Below, piece after piece: positions 27,190-35,938 of a stretch of DNA of 64,000 nt. The DNA is from Candidatus Gastranaerophilales bacterium. GTDB lineage: Bacteria; Cyanobacteriota; Vampirovibrionia; Gastranaerophilales; Gastranaerophilaceae. Positions within the stretch are counted from its first letter, which is position 1. Each line of letters begins with the position of its first letter. Position numbers and translations under genes: made by a program. The notes beneath the pieces are model-generated. The model was not told the origin of the DNA and made no database searches. It worked only from the letters and a program-made list of their open reading frames with translations. The stretch is from contig CALVHB010000011.1 in the NCBI GenBank assembly GCA_944327275.1, forward strand, positions 1 to 64,000. Direction: 5' to 3'.

Positions 27190-29556
27190 TTAGTTAATAT
27201 CTACAATGCTAACGCCGTCTCCGCCTTCAGCATCTTCTCCTGGGCGGAATTTTGCGACGTATGGGGATGTTGACAAGAAATCTCTAACAGCAGATTTTAA
27301 AGCTCCAGTTCCGTGACCGTGTATAATCATAACAGATGCGAGGTTTGCGAGGCTTGCTTTATCAAGATAAAATTCAAGACTGTCAAGTGCATCTTCAACC
27401 TTGTATCCTCTTAAGTCCAAAGTATTTGAAATGTTTGTCTTTTTTAATTCAAATTTTTCAAAAGAACTTGGTCTGTATACATTTACTTTTCTATCATAAC
27501 TTTCATCATATGGAGCAAGTTTTGAACTTTTTATTTTAGTTTTAAAGTTCCCCATTTGAACAGTTACATTGTCATTTTTATCAGGCAGTGAGAGAATAGT
27601 TACCGGTTGGTTCAATTCTTTTAAAATAAGTTTGTCTCCTGATTTTACATTTGCCCAATTAATTTTTTCATATTTTTGTTTCTCGTCAAATTCTGAAAGT
27701 TTTCCTCTGAATTTTTGTTCTGTTTGAGCAAGTCTGGCATATGAACGTCTGGCAATTTTTTCAGATTTTTCTTTTCTGAGTTCATCAAGAATACTTTTAA
27801 TTTCTGCTTTTGCATCAAGAAGTTCTCTATCAAATTTGTCTTTGATAATTTTTACGGTTTTCTTTTTATCTTTTTTTACTTCTGCAAGAGAATTTTCGTA
27901 TTCTATTTTAAGATTCTCTGACGATTCTTTTAAGTTTTCAGCTTCTTCAAGATTTTGTGCAAGTTTTGCTTGTGTTTCTTGAAGTTTTTCAACAACAAGT
28001 ATAGAAGGATCTTTTGTAGATACTACTATTTCTTTAGCCTTGTTAACAAGTTCTTTTTCCAGTCCCAAATTAGAAGCAATGGATATTGCGTTACTAAGTC
28101 CGGGAATTCCTATCATAAGTTTATAAGTTGGTTTAAGTGATTCTGTGTTAAATTCAACAGATGCATTTTTAAAGTAATGGTTACTGTATTCAAGAGCTTT
28201 TAATTCTCCATAGTGAGTTGTAACTACTGAAAAGGCTTCTTGTTTTGCAAGTTGTTCCAATATAACTTGAGCAAGTACTGCTCCTTCGACAGGATCTGTT
28301 CCTGCACAAATTTCATCAAGAAGAATAAATGAGCTGTCGTTACTGTTATTCAGAATGTTTATAATGTTTGTCATATGGGATGAAAAAGTTGAAAGGTTCT
28401 GTAAAATATTTTGATCATCTCCAATGTCTGCAAAGATATTTTCAAACGGATATATTTTTGCATCTGTACAAGGCAAGAACATTCCTGATTTTGCCATAAG
28501 TATAAACAATCCTATTGTTTTTATTGTTACAGTTTTTCCGCCAGTGTTTGATCCTGTTATAATTACCGATTTATATTCATTACCAATTTCAAAATTGTTT
28601 GTCACAACCTCTTCAACATTGCCAATGAGTAGTGGGTGTTTCATATTTTCAATTTTTATGATTTTAGATGTGGTAATTTCAGGTTCCACCGCTTGAATTT
28701 TTATGGCATATCTTGCTTTTGCGAAATGGAAATCAATTTCTGCAAGGATTTTCTCACTGACAGCTAATTCTTCAATGCAATCTTTTACCAAGGATGTTAA
28801 TCCTGCAAGGATTTTAATCATTTCTGAGTGGATATTGGATTTTATTTCTCGAATTTTATTGTTTAATGGCACAATTTGTGCTGGCTCTATATAAAAAGTT
28901 TTGTTTGTTGCAGATACATCGTGTACAATACCTGGGACTTTGCTTTTAGCAGAAGCCATTACTTGAAAAACAATTCTGTCATCACGTGTAGTATAGATGT
29001 TTTCTTGTAGATATTTAGAAAATTCGGAGGAATTTAAAAGAGAATTCACTGTGCTTTTTAGATTTTTTTCATTATCCCTAAGCGCAGAAAAAAGCCCTTT
29101 TAATTCGACTGTAGCATCTTGTCTGATGTTTAAATTTTCATCAAAGGTTTGGAATATTTTATCTTCAAGAATTTTATCGTTGAATAATTTTTGTGCAGAT
29201 TCTTTTAAAATTGAATTAGAAGGTAGGTTATCAAACAAAAACTTTTTCACAAGTCGAGATGTTCGTAAAGTTTTTGCAATGTCAACTAATTCTTCTTCAG
29301 ATAGATAGCTGACTCCGATATTCTTTTTTATAGTGCCAATATTGGCCAGAAATTCTATTGGAATATCATTTGGGAGGTCTAATACATATTTTGCTTCTTT
29401 TGTACATTGGAGTTCATATTTAACTCTGTTTGTACTGTTGAAAGGAGTGATTCCAAGGCAAAGAGTTTTGCTTTGTTCTGTTTTTGCATAATTCCCCAGA
29501 ATTTGAGCAATTTTGTCAAGTTCTAACAATTTTAAACTTTTTTCCTTGATATCCAT
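27190..29556 (-). CDS. mutS2: Endonuclease MutS2
   Basis: A 788-residue MutS paralogue that acts on branched DNA or collided ribosomes and lacks the mismatch-recognition domain. Visible are the clamp/lever helices (1-300), Walker A GSNTGGKTVTIKT (about 335), Walker B LLDEICAGTDPVEGA, and a long coiled coil (about 510-620). A KOW-like β segment and a C-terminal Smr nuclease domain (LDLRGYKVEDAL...IIHGHGTGALKSAVRDFL) close it. The length and domain order are standard. Confidence 0.96.
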   Translation of the reverse strand: MDIKEKSLKLLELDKIAQILGNYAKTEQSKTLCLGITPFNSTNRVKYELQCTKEAKYVLDLPNDIPIEFLANIGTIKKNIGVSYLSEEELVDIAKTLRTSRLVKKFLFDNLPSNSILKESAQKLFNDKILEDKIFQTFDENLNIRQDATVELKGLFSALRDNEKNLKSTVNSLLNSSEFSKYLQENIYTTRDDRIVFQVMASAKSKVPGIVHDVSATNKTFYIEPAQIVPLNNKIREIKSNIHSEMIKILAGLTSLVKDCIEELAVSEKILAEIDFHFAKARYAIKIQAVEPEITTSKIIKIENMKHPLLIGNVEEVVTNNFEIGNEYKSVIITGSNTGGKTVTIKTIGLFILMAKSGMFLPCTDAKIYPFENIFADIGDDQNILQNLSTFSSHMTNIINILNNSNDSSFILLDEICAGTDPVEGAVLAQVILEQLAKQEAFSVVTTHYGELKALEYSNHYFKNASVEFNTESLKPTYKLMIGIPGLSNAISIASNLGLEKELVNKAKEIVVSTKDPSILVVEKLQETQAKLAQNLEEAENLKESSENLKIEYENSLAEVKKDKKKTVKIIKDKFDRELLDAKAEIKSILDELRKEKSEKIARRSYARLAQTEQKFRGKLSEFDEKQKYEKINWANVKSGDKLILKELNQPVTILSLPDKNDNVTVQMGNFKTKIKSSKLAPYDESYDRKVNVYRPSSFEKFELKKTNISNTLDLRGYKVEDALDSLEFYLDKASLANLASVMIIHGHGTGALKSAVRDFLSTSPYVAKFRPGEDAEGGDGVSIVDIN

Positions 29557-29704
29557 AATTTAATTTAATGACAATAGTGCTTAAAAAACAATCATTTATT
29601 AACTTTTCTTGATTTTCTTGCATTCAAGATTTTTTGAAAGTAAAATTAAGTTATAGGGATAGGTTTAATTACGATTTTTTATAATTTATATAGAGGGCTA
29701 AAAA

Positions 29705-31075
29705 ATGAAAATAGAAAGACAACGAGTAAAAGAACAAGATAAAATAGCAAGACGTCACAATTTTGAACCTGTAGAAAGTAATTTGACAGAAGAACAGGTA
29801 AAATTGGAAGCTTCAAGATGTTTGCATTGTAAAAATCCTAAATGTGTTCAAGGTTGTCCGGTAAATATTCAGATTCCAGAATTTATTCAAGCAATAAAGG
29901 ATGGGGATTTGAATAAAGCTGGTGAAATTATCCGTCAGACAAGTATGTTGCCTTCTGTTTGCGGACGAGTGTGCCCTCAGGAAAGACAATGTGAAGGAAA
30001 TTGTATTTTAGGAATAAAGGGAGAACCTGTTGCGATTGGAGCTTTGGAAAGATATGTCGGGGATAATACCAAAGCTGAGATGCCTGAAATTAAACCATCA
30101 GGTAAAAAGGTTGCAGTAGTCGGTTCTGGATGTGCAGGAATGACAGCAGCTTGTGATTTAAGAAAAGAAGGTCATGAGGTTGAAGTATTTGAGGCATTGC
30201 ACGAGCTAGGCGGTGTTTTAAGATATGGGATTCCTCCGTTCAGATTACCAAGAATTGTTTTAGATAGAGAAATTGAGAATTTAAAAGCAATGGGTGTTAA
30301 ATTCCATACAAATATGATTGTCGGAAAATCTATCACATTAAAGCAACTTAAAGAAGATGGTTTTGATGCAATATTTATTTGTTCCGGTGCGGGATTACCT
30401 AAAATGCTTCATGTCCCTGGAGAAAATTTGAATGGAGTATTTTCTGCTAATGAATTTTTGACAAGGGTAAATTTGATGCATGCGGGGCAACCTGATAGTC
30501 CAACCCCGTTGAGAGTAGGCAAAAAGGTTGCAATATTTGGTGGCGGTAATGTTGCGATGGATGCCGCAAGAACTGCTGTACGTGTAGGCTTTGAAGAAGT
30601 TTATATTATTTATCGAAGAACAGAAAAAGAGCTTCCTGCTCGTTTGGAAGAAATTAGACATGCTAAAGAAGAAGGTATTGTATTCAAATTCTTATACGCT
30701 CCAAAAGAGATAATTGGAGAAGATGGCTATGTAAAAGCAGTAGAATTAGAAGTTATGGAGCTTGGAGAACCTGATGAGTCAGGAAGAAGACGACCTGTTG
30801 CGACTGGCAAGACTGAAATAATGGAACTTGATACTGTAATTGTCGCTCTAGGTACTGGTCCGAATCCGATTATACAACGCTCTGCAGAAGCAGAAGGTTT
30901 GGAAATTATAACTGATAAGCGTGGATATATAACTGTTGATTGTGATACAAGATGTACAAATATTCCAACAGTTTTTGCCGGTGGTGACGTTGCTCCGGTT
31001 GGCGAATCTAATGCGATTAACGCTATGGGAGCAGGTAAAAAAGCCGCAAAAGCTATTAATGAGCTACTAAAATAA
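29705..31075 (+). CDS. GltD-like FAD/NAD(P)-dependent oxidoreductase (glutamate synthase small subunit/NfnL type)
   Basis: 456 residues. The N-terminal Fe-S domain contains CLHCKNPKCVQGCPVNIQIP and CGRVCPQERQCEGNC. An FAD site (VAVVGSGCAGMTAACDL) and an NAD(P) site (VAIFGGGNVAMDAARTAVR) follow. The GGDVA..GESNAINAMGAGKKAAKAI tail binds FAD. This is the stand-alone homotetrameric glutamate synthase/NfnL-SudA class. No large glutamate synthase subunit or NfnS partner is next to it, so its electron partner is undefined. Confidence 0.9.
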   Translation: MKIERQRVKEQDKIARRHNFEPVESNLTEEQVKLEASRCLHCKNPKCVQGCPVNIQIPEFIQAIKDGDLNKAGEIIRQTSMLPSVCGRVCPQERQCEGNCILGIKGEPVAIGALERYVGDNTKAEMPEIKPSGKKVAVVGSGCAGMTAACDLRKEGHEVEVFEALHELGGVLRYGIPPFRLPRIVLDREIENLKAMGVKFHTNMIVGKSITLKQLKEDGFDAIFICSGAGLPKMLHVPGENLNGVFSANEFLTRVNLMHAGQPDSPTPLRVGKKVAIFGGGNVAMDAARTAVRVGFEEVYIIYRRTEKELPARLEEIRHAKEEGIVFKFLYAPKEIIGEDGYVKAVELEVMELGEPDESGRRRPVATGKTEIMELDTVIVALGTGPNPIIQRSAEAEGLEIITDKRGYITVDCDTRCTNIPTVFAGGDVAPVGESNAINAMGAGKKAAKAINELLK

Positions 31076-31076
31076 C

Positions 31077-31955
31077 ATGAAATACAAATTATTAAAAAAA
31101 ATATTATTTATTACAATAATTATTTCTTATTTATTTTGTCCAGTCTTTGCATTGGAATTGGACATGTCTGTAGATGATGAAATTCGTAGAACTTACGATC
31201 CGTCAAAATTAGAGCAGTCTTTGCCTGCATTGCCTAAGACTGCGCCTGCACAAACTTCTGTTCCAAAGCCTAGTCAAACGACTCAAACACCTCCCAAGAC
31301 ATCACCTGTGACTCCTGCTGCCAGACCTCAACTTGGTGTAAAAAAACTTCAGAACGATTACAAGTATGACAAATCTACTGCAATAAGAATTAAAAAGGGT
31401 ACAAAATTTAGAGTCAAATCTAATTCTGTTATTTCGGATTATCTGCGAGAAGGAGCAAGAGTATCTTTTACATCGATTAAACCTGTTACGCAAAGATATG
31501 TGACAATTACGGAAGGAACTAAATTTACAGCTGTTGTTGAGGATTCTCATCTCCCTCAATTTACTGGAAATGGCGGTTTGATTGTGTTATTGGTTGACAG
31601 TATGACGTTTAATGGTCAGACAAGATCAGTTCATGCAAAAATAACAAAGGCGAACTTGAAAAAAGTATTTTTTAATAACATAAAAGGTAAACGCCAATAT
31701 TGGAAAGGTGTTGCAAATCAAATAGATAAAGGAGAGAATTTTTACAAAAAAACTCGCAGAACATCTTCAAAATTGGCAGACAATCCTGTTGGTATAATTA
31801 TTTCTCCAATTCCGACAATTACAGGTATGCTTGTATATGCCGTAAACTTTGTGGGTTCTCCAATATTTGCAATCTGGTCAAAGGGTGGAAGAATTTCTAT
31901 TCCTGCAGGAAGTGAGTTTGAAATTAAACTATTAGAAGATGTTTATCTGTACTAG
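31077..31955 (+). CDS. Exported protein of unknown function with a Pro/Thr-rich linker
   Basis: 292 residues starting one base after the oxidoreductase stop. A signal peptide is visible (hydrophobic 10-25, then CPVFALELDMS). A Pro/Thr/Gln/Lys linker follows at about 50-85. A β-rich domain runs from about 95 to 195 (GTKFRVKSNSVISDYLREGARVSF, YVTITEGTKFTAVVEDS). A hydrophobic stretch (about 235-268) comes before a final β segment (GRISIPAGSEFEIKLLEDV). The repeated 'GTKF/GSEFE' phrases suggest a β-barrel-like coat or peptidoglycan-associated domain. I do not recognise the family. Confidence 0.6.
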   Translation: MKYKLLKKILFITIIISYLFCPVFALELDMSVDDEIRRTYDPSKLEQSLPALPKTAPAQTSVPKPSQTTQTPPKTSPVTPAARPQLGVKKLQNDYKYDKSTAIRIKKGTKFRVKSNSVISDYLREGARVSFTSIKPVTQRYVTITEGTKFTAVVEDSHLPQFTGNGGLIVLLVDSMTFNGQTRSVHAKITKANLKKVFFNNIKGKRQYWKGVANQIDKGENFYKKTRRTSSKLADNPVGIIISPIPTITGMLVYAVNFVGSPIFAIWSKGGRISIPAGSEFEIKLLEDVYLY

Positions 31956-32293
31956 CCCTTATTTTTTTTAGAAGCTGTAAGATTGTAACTGATTCTGATA
32001 AGTTCTAAAAGTGTTTCTTTCTCAATATTGTTCACATCCACTTTAATCCAGTGTTTTTTATTCATGTGCCACCCACTGGTAATAGAAGGATTTTCGTATT
32101 TTAAAACAGCTGCCAAGTCCGGATTACACTTTAAATTTATGAATAATTTTCTCTCCAGTTTAAAAATTAATGCATACCATTTTTTGTTATTAGAATGCCG
32201 TATTACTGTTGTTTCATCATCATTTTTAAAAGGGCAATCTGCAATAGTATCCTTAGAAATTAAACATAATTCAATTAAGCTTTCTTTTTTCAT
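31952..32293 (-). CDS. YjbR/MmcQ-like protein
   Basis: 113 residues with the CyaY-like/MmcQ-YjbR pattern: KWYALIFKLERKLFINLKCNPDLAAVLKYENPSITSGWHMNKKHWIKVDV. Such proteins have a double-wing fold proposed to bind DNA, but their role is unclear. The stop codon overlaps the converging exported-protein gene by 4 nt. Confidence 0.8.
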   Translation of the reverse strand: MKKESLIELCLISKDTIADCPFKNDDETTVIRHSNNKKWYALIFKLERKLFINLKCNPDLAAVLKYENPSITSGWHMNKKHWIKVDVNNIEKETLLELIRISYNLTASKKNKG

Positions 32294-32363
32294 ATAATTC
32301 CTCTGTTATGTTCAAATATTAACATAAATTTACCCTCTAAGAATATGATTTATTGTTACAGTA

Positions 32364-32392
32364 TTGTTTAATATTTAAGTTTAGTTTATAAT
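32364..32392 (+). promoter_or_regulatory. hppA promoter
   Basis: TTGTTT (32364-32369) and TATAAT (32387-32392) are separated by 17 nt, about 55 nt before the hppA start. An AAGGAG ribosome site follows at about 32434. Confidence 0.65.
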
Positions 32393-32445
32393 ACTCGTAT
32401 TAGTTTAGTAGTAGTGAGACAACTTATATTCGTGAAGGAGAAAAC

Positions 32446-34869
32446 ATGATTAAAAAATTAACTTCACCAAAGGCATTGTTTGCAATGTTTGCAACTATGT
32501 TGTTGGTAGTTTCACCTGCGTTAGCAAGTGAAGCTGATTTAGTTGTTCCAAGTATCAAAGATGCTAGTGCTACAAGTTTTAACTTGTTGTTAATTGGTAT
32601 CGCAATATCTTTTGTAGGCTTGATATTTGGATTTATTGAATTTTTAAGAATTAAAAAATTGGATGTTCATGCAGCTATGGCTGAAGTTGGACATACTATT
32701 TTTGAAACTTGTAAAACTTACTTGATTCAACAAGGTAAGTTCTTGTTAGTATTAGAAGTATTAATCGGTCTATGTATCGCATTTTACTTCGGCTATTTAC
32801 AACATATGCCACTTAGCCATGTTCTAATTATTTTAACTTGGTCAGTAATTGGTATTTTGGGTTCATACGGTGTTGCTTGGTTTGGTATTAGAATGAACAC
32901 TCTTGCTAATTCAAGAACAGCGTTTGCATCATTAAAAGGTAATCCTTTAAATGTGATGAATATCCCTTTAAAAGCTGGTATGTCAATTGGTGTATGTCTA
33001 GTATCAGTTGAACTTATAATGATGTTAACAATCTTGTTATTTGTCCCTGGTGAAATTGCTGGTGCTTGTTTCATCGGTTTTGCAATCGGTGAATCTTTGG
33101 GAGCTTCAGCTTTACGTGTAGCTGGTGGTATTTTTACAAAGATTGCTGATATCGGTTCTGACTTGATGAAAATTCAATTTGGAATCAAAGAAGATGATCC
33201 AAGAAACCCTGGTGTAATTGCAGATTGTACTGGTGATAACGCAGGGGATTCTATTGGACCTACAGCTGATGGTTTTGAAACTTATGGTGTAACAGGTGTT
33301 GCTCTTGTTTCATTTATATTGTTGGCTGTTGCCGGTGAAGCAAACCAAGTTCAATTGTTAACTTGGATTTTCGTTATGAGATTCTTAATGATTGTAACTT
33401 CTGTAGTTGCTTACTGGATTAATGGTATTGCAGATAAATTCTATGCTGCAAAAACAGACAAATTTGATTTTGAAAAACCTTTAACAAACTTGGTTTGGTT
33501 AACATCTATATTATCAATTGCTATGACTTTTGGCGTAAGCCACTGGTTGTTGGCTGATTTAGGAAACAATTTATGGCTTGTTCTTTCTGCAATTATTTCT
33601 TGCGGAACTTTGGGAGCTGCGTTGATTCCTGAATTTACAAAGATATTTACTTCTCCAAAAGCAAAACATACTGAAGAAGTAGTTACTGCTTCTCGTGAAG
33701 GCGGAGCTTCATTGACAATTCTTTCAGGTATCGTTTCAGGTAACTTCTCAGGGTTCTGGATTGGTATGGTAATTGTATTGTTAATGGGATTAGCTTATGT
33801 TGCATCATTACATATTCCTGAATCTGTAATGATTTATCCGTCAGTATTTGCATTTGGTCTTGTAGCATTTGGTTTCTTGGGTATGGGACCTGTAACTATT
33901 GCAGTTGATTCTTATGGACCTGTAACTGATAATGCTCAATCTGTTTATGAATTATCTTTGATAGAAGATGTTCCAAATGTTGCTGAAGAAATCGAAAAAG
34001 ATTTCGGATTCAAACCTGATTTTGATAATGCTAAAAAATACTTAGAAGAAAATGACGGTGCTGGAAATACATTCAAAGCAACTTCAAAACCTGTATTGAT
34101 TGGTACAGCTGTTGTAGGTGCTACAACTATGATTTTCTCTTTGATTTTGGTTATAAAATCAACATTGGGTATTGAACCAGAAATGATACTTAATATGTTA
34201 AACCCATATACATTGCTTGGTTTGTTATCAGGTGGTGCAGTAATTTACTGGTTCTCAGGAGCATCAATGCAAGCTGTAACTACAGGTGCATATTCTGCTA
34301 CTGAGTATATTAAAGATAATATTAAGTTAGATGATGCAAACTCTAAGAGTGCAAATGTTGCAAATTCAAAAGAAGTTGTAAAAATTTGCACACAATACGC
34401 ACAAAAAGGTATGGTAAATATCTTCATCGCATTGTTTGCTTTTGCATTAGCATTTGCATGTTTGTCAGCTCCAAACTGTATGACATCTGCTCCTGTAGCA
34501 TTCTTCGTAAGCTACTTGATTGCTATTGCTGTATTTGGTTTATTCCAAGCCGTATTTATGGCAAATGCCGGTGGATGTTGGGATAATGCTAAGAAAATTG
34601 TAGAAGTAGACCTTCAAGAAAAAGGAACCCCTCTACATGAAGCAACAGTTGTAGGTGATACAGTTGGTGATCCTTTCAAAGATACATCATCAGTTGCAAT
34701 GAATCCGATTATTAAATTTACAACATTATTCGGATTACTTGCTATGGAAATTGCTATTTCTGAATCATTCAGAAACATAGCTCCAATAGCAGGCTGGGTA
34801 TTTTTAATTATTGCATTGATATTCGTTGTCCGTTCTTTCTATGCAATGAGAATACCTACAAACAAATAG
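32446..34869 (+). CDS. hppA: Membrane-bound pyrophosphatase, K+-independent and divergent type
   Basis: An 807-residue ion-pumping pyrophosphatase with about 16 membrane segments. The PPi site is visible as KIQFGIKEDDPRNPGVIADCTGDNAGDS and, near the C-terminus, GDTVGDPFKDTSSVAMNPIIK. Several canonical residues differ: GADLVGKVE is replaced by GSDLMKIQF, and the CAGMAAD segment reads SIGPTAD. The position that sets potassium dependence reads GNTFKAT, with Lys, as in K+-independent pumps. I think it belongs to the divergent clade typified by Chlorobium limicola, but this needs a tree. It pumps H+ or Na+ and saves ATP in fermenters. Confidence 0.93.
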   Translation: MIKKLTSPKALFAMFATMLLVVSPALASEADLVVPSIKDASATSFNLLLIGIAISFVGLIFGFIEFLRIKKLDVHAAMAEVGHTIFETCKTYLIQQGKFLLVLEVLIGLCIAFYFGYLQHMPLSHVLIILTWSVIGILGSYGVAWFGIRMNTLANSRTAFASLKGNPLNVMNIPLKAGMSIGVCLVSVELIMMLTILLFVPGEIAGACFIGFAIGESLGASALRVAGGIFTKIADIGSDLMKIQFGIKEDDPRNPGVIADCTGDNAGDSIGPTADGFETYGVTGVALVSFILLAVAGEANQVQLLTWIFVMRFLMIVTSVVAYWINGIADKFYAAKTDKFDFEKPLTNLVWLTSILSIAMTFGVSHWLLADLGNNLWLVLSAIISCGTLGAALIPEFTKIFTSPKAKHTEEVVTASREGGASLTILSGIVSGNFSGFWIGMVIVLLMGLAYVASLHIPESVMIYPSVFAFGLVAFGFLGMGPVTIAVDSYGPVTDNAQSVYELSLIEDVPNVAEEIEKDFGFKPDFDNAKKYLEENDGAGNTFKATSKPVLIGTAVVGATTMIFSLILVIKSTLGIEPEMILNMLNPYTLLGLLSGGAVIYWFSGASMQAVTTGAYSATEYIKDNIKLDDANSKSANVANSKEVVKICTQYAQKGMVNIFIALFAFALAFACLSAPNCMTSAPVAFFVSYLIAIAVFGLFQAVFMANAGGCWDNAKKIVEVDLQEKGTPLHEATVVGDTVGDPFKDTSSVAMNPIIKFTTLFGLLAMEIAISESFRNIAPIAGWVFLIIALIFVVRSFYAMRIPTNK

Positions 34870-34891
34870 GGAATATGAGTATTTCTCATAT

Positions 34892-34926
34892 AAAAAGAGT
34901 CAGGATTTATTTCCTGACTCTTTTCT
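34892..34926 (+). terminator. hppA terminator
   Basis: The stem AAAAGAGTCAGG / CCTGACTCTTTT with an 8-nt loop is followed by a T-rich run. It separates hppA from prepilin locus A. Confidence 0.88.
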
Positions 34927-34939
34927 TTTTTTATAATGC

Positions 34940-34968
34940 TTGAAACAGAGTGAAATTTTTGTTAAAAT
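34940..34968 (+). promoter_or_regulatory. Outer promoter of prepilin locus A
   Basis: TTGAAA (34940-34945), a 17-nt spacer and TAAAAT (34963-34968) give a near-consensus vegetative promoter. The leader ORF's GGAGG site starts 20 nt downstream. Confidence 0.6.
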
Positions 34969-34998
34969 TGTTTTAGAAGATTTATATGGAGGTAATTT

Positions 34999-35064
34999 AT
35001 GAAGAGATTTAAACGATTGAAAATTTCGGGGGGGGGCGACTATAAGCTTATTGCAAGGATTTAA
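34999..35064 (+). CDS. Leader ORF of prepilin locus A, interrupted by the G tract (current reading)
   Basis: The ATG at 34999 has a strong GGAGG site at 34989-34993. The first ten codons read MKRFKRLKIS, then the G tract encodes glycines. With the present nine G the ribosome leaves the prepilin frame and stops at TAA 35062-35064 (21 residues). With 8 or 11 G the same start reads through the YNSDM codons into the prepilin, giving a 294- or 295-residue product. Locus B has a leader of identical geometry. It may also act only as a regulatory uORF. Confidence 0.6.
   Translation: MKRFKRLKISGGGDYKLIARI
35028..35036 (+). repeat. Homopolymeric tract of nine G (locus A)
   Basis: Nine consecutive G in a strongly AT-rich genome, inside the leader ORF. 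The only other G run of this size in the window is the ten-G tract at the same place in locus B. Such tracts are classic slipped-strand mutation sites. The assembled length may be uncertain. Confidence 0.9.
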
Positions 35065-35067
35065 GAC

Positions 35068-35095
35068 TTGTAATTCTTTTGAAATTGTGTATAAT
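35068..35095 (+). promoter_or_regulatory. Inner promoter of prepilin gene A (leaderless-type)
   Basis: TTGTAA (35068-35073), a 16-nt spacer and TATAAT (35090-35095) precede the ATG at 35102 by 6 nt. A transcript would begin at or next to the ATG, i.e. leaderless. The same elements and spacings occur in locus B. Confidence 0.55.
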
Positions 35096-35101
35096 AGTGA
35101 T

Positions 35102-35884
35102 ATGAAATATCACAATAAAAAATTAGGTTTTACTTTAGCAGAGGTCTTAATTACCTTAGGAATAATAGGTGTTGTAGCTGCATTAACTTTGGTTGTTTTA
35201 GTCGGAAAATATAAAGATATGGTCTTAAAACAACAGTTCAAGCGTGCGTATTCAAACATGCAACAAGCATATCAACAAGTGTATTCAGATACTGGATATA
35301 ATTATGATTGTTTTTATTGGAAAGTGAGACCTTATCCAGAAGCAGTGTGTGTTGAATGGAATGATGCTGGAACTTGTACAAAACTTGAGATGCCTGATGG
35401 ATCTCCTAAGCCTGCAGACTATGCAGGAAAAACTAATGGTTGTGCTGCTTTTATGTCTCATTTAGAAAAATATTTAAAAATAGTGAAAAAATGCAATGGT
35501 CATGCTTTACGAGATAAATGTATTCCAAAATATATGGGTATTGATACTTACTATAAACAGCAAGATGATACATTAACGGATGATATGGCTATACAAAAAG
35601 CATATGGTTGCTCTGGTTGGACTCAAAGTCAAATTGAAAATAATAGGATTGCATATGTTCTTGCAGATGGTACTATTCTTTTACTTTACGGTTCTGGACC
35701 TAGTATATTTGCTATTGATATAAATGGAATGAAGGGACCAAACAAATGGGGACATGATTTATTCTCATTCGGTACAAGAGCAACTTTAGAAGATCCTGCT
35801 TATGTCGCTACTGATCTTAGTTGTAATCCTGTAGAAAAAGGCGGTAGAAATACTGCTTATATGCTTCTTTATTCTTATAAATAA
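35102..35884 (+). CDS. Prepilin-like protein A (type IV pilin/pseudopilin N-terminus)
   Basis: 260 residues from the internal ATG (MKYHNKKLGFTLAEVLITLG). The prepilin peptidase site is G|FTLAE with the conserved Glu at +5, followed by a hydrophobic helix and a QFKRAYSNMQQAYQQ extension. The large C-terminal domain is rich in Cys (about ten) and aromatic residues (GYNYDCFYW, CVEWNDAGTC, GCSGW), probably a disulfide-bonded globular pilin head. No Shine-Dalgarno site precedes this ATG. Expression could come from a leaderless mRNA or from read-through of the upstream leader when the G tract is in frame. Confidence 0.85.
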   Translation: MKYHNKKLGFTLAEVLITLGIIGVVAALTLVVLVGKYKDMVLKQQFKRAYSNMQQAYQQVYSDTGYNYDCFYWKVRPYPEAVCVEWNDAGTCTKLEMPDGSPKPADYAGKTNGCAAFMSHLEKYLKIVKKCNGHALRDKCIPKYMGIDTYYKQQDDTLTDDMAIQKAYGCSGWTQSQIENNRIAYVLADGTILLLYGSGPSIFAIDINGMKGPNKWGHDLFSFGTRATLEDPAYVATDLSCNPVEKGGRNTAYMLLYSYK

Positions 35885-35938
35885 ATGTAAATGGGTTTAT
35901 AAAACTGTGAGACAATAATTTTTTATCGGTGTAGTTTT

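Noticed and set aside
35028-35036. The G tracts as a simple sequencing artefact
   Set aside because: Exact lengths may be wrong, but two long G runs at the same place in paralogous loci, with identical 29-nt and 65-nt flanks, cannot be chance. Only the count is uncertain.
35051-35101. A TTG at 35051 as the start of prepilin A
   Set aside because: It only extends the open frame back toward the G tract and has no ribosome site. The supported starts are the leader ATG at 34999 (if in frame) and the ATG at 35102.
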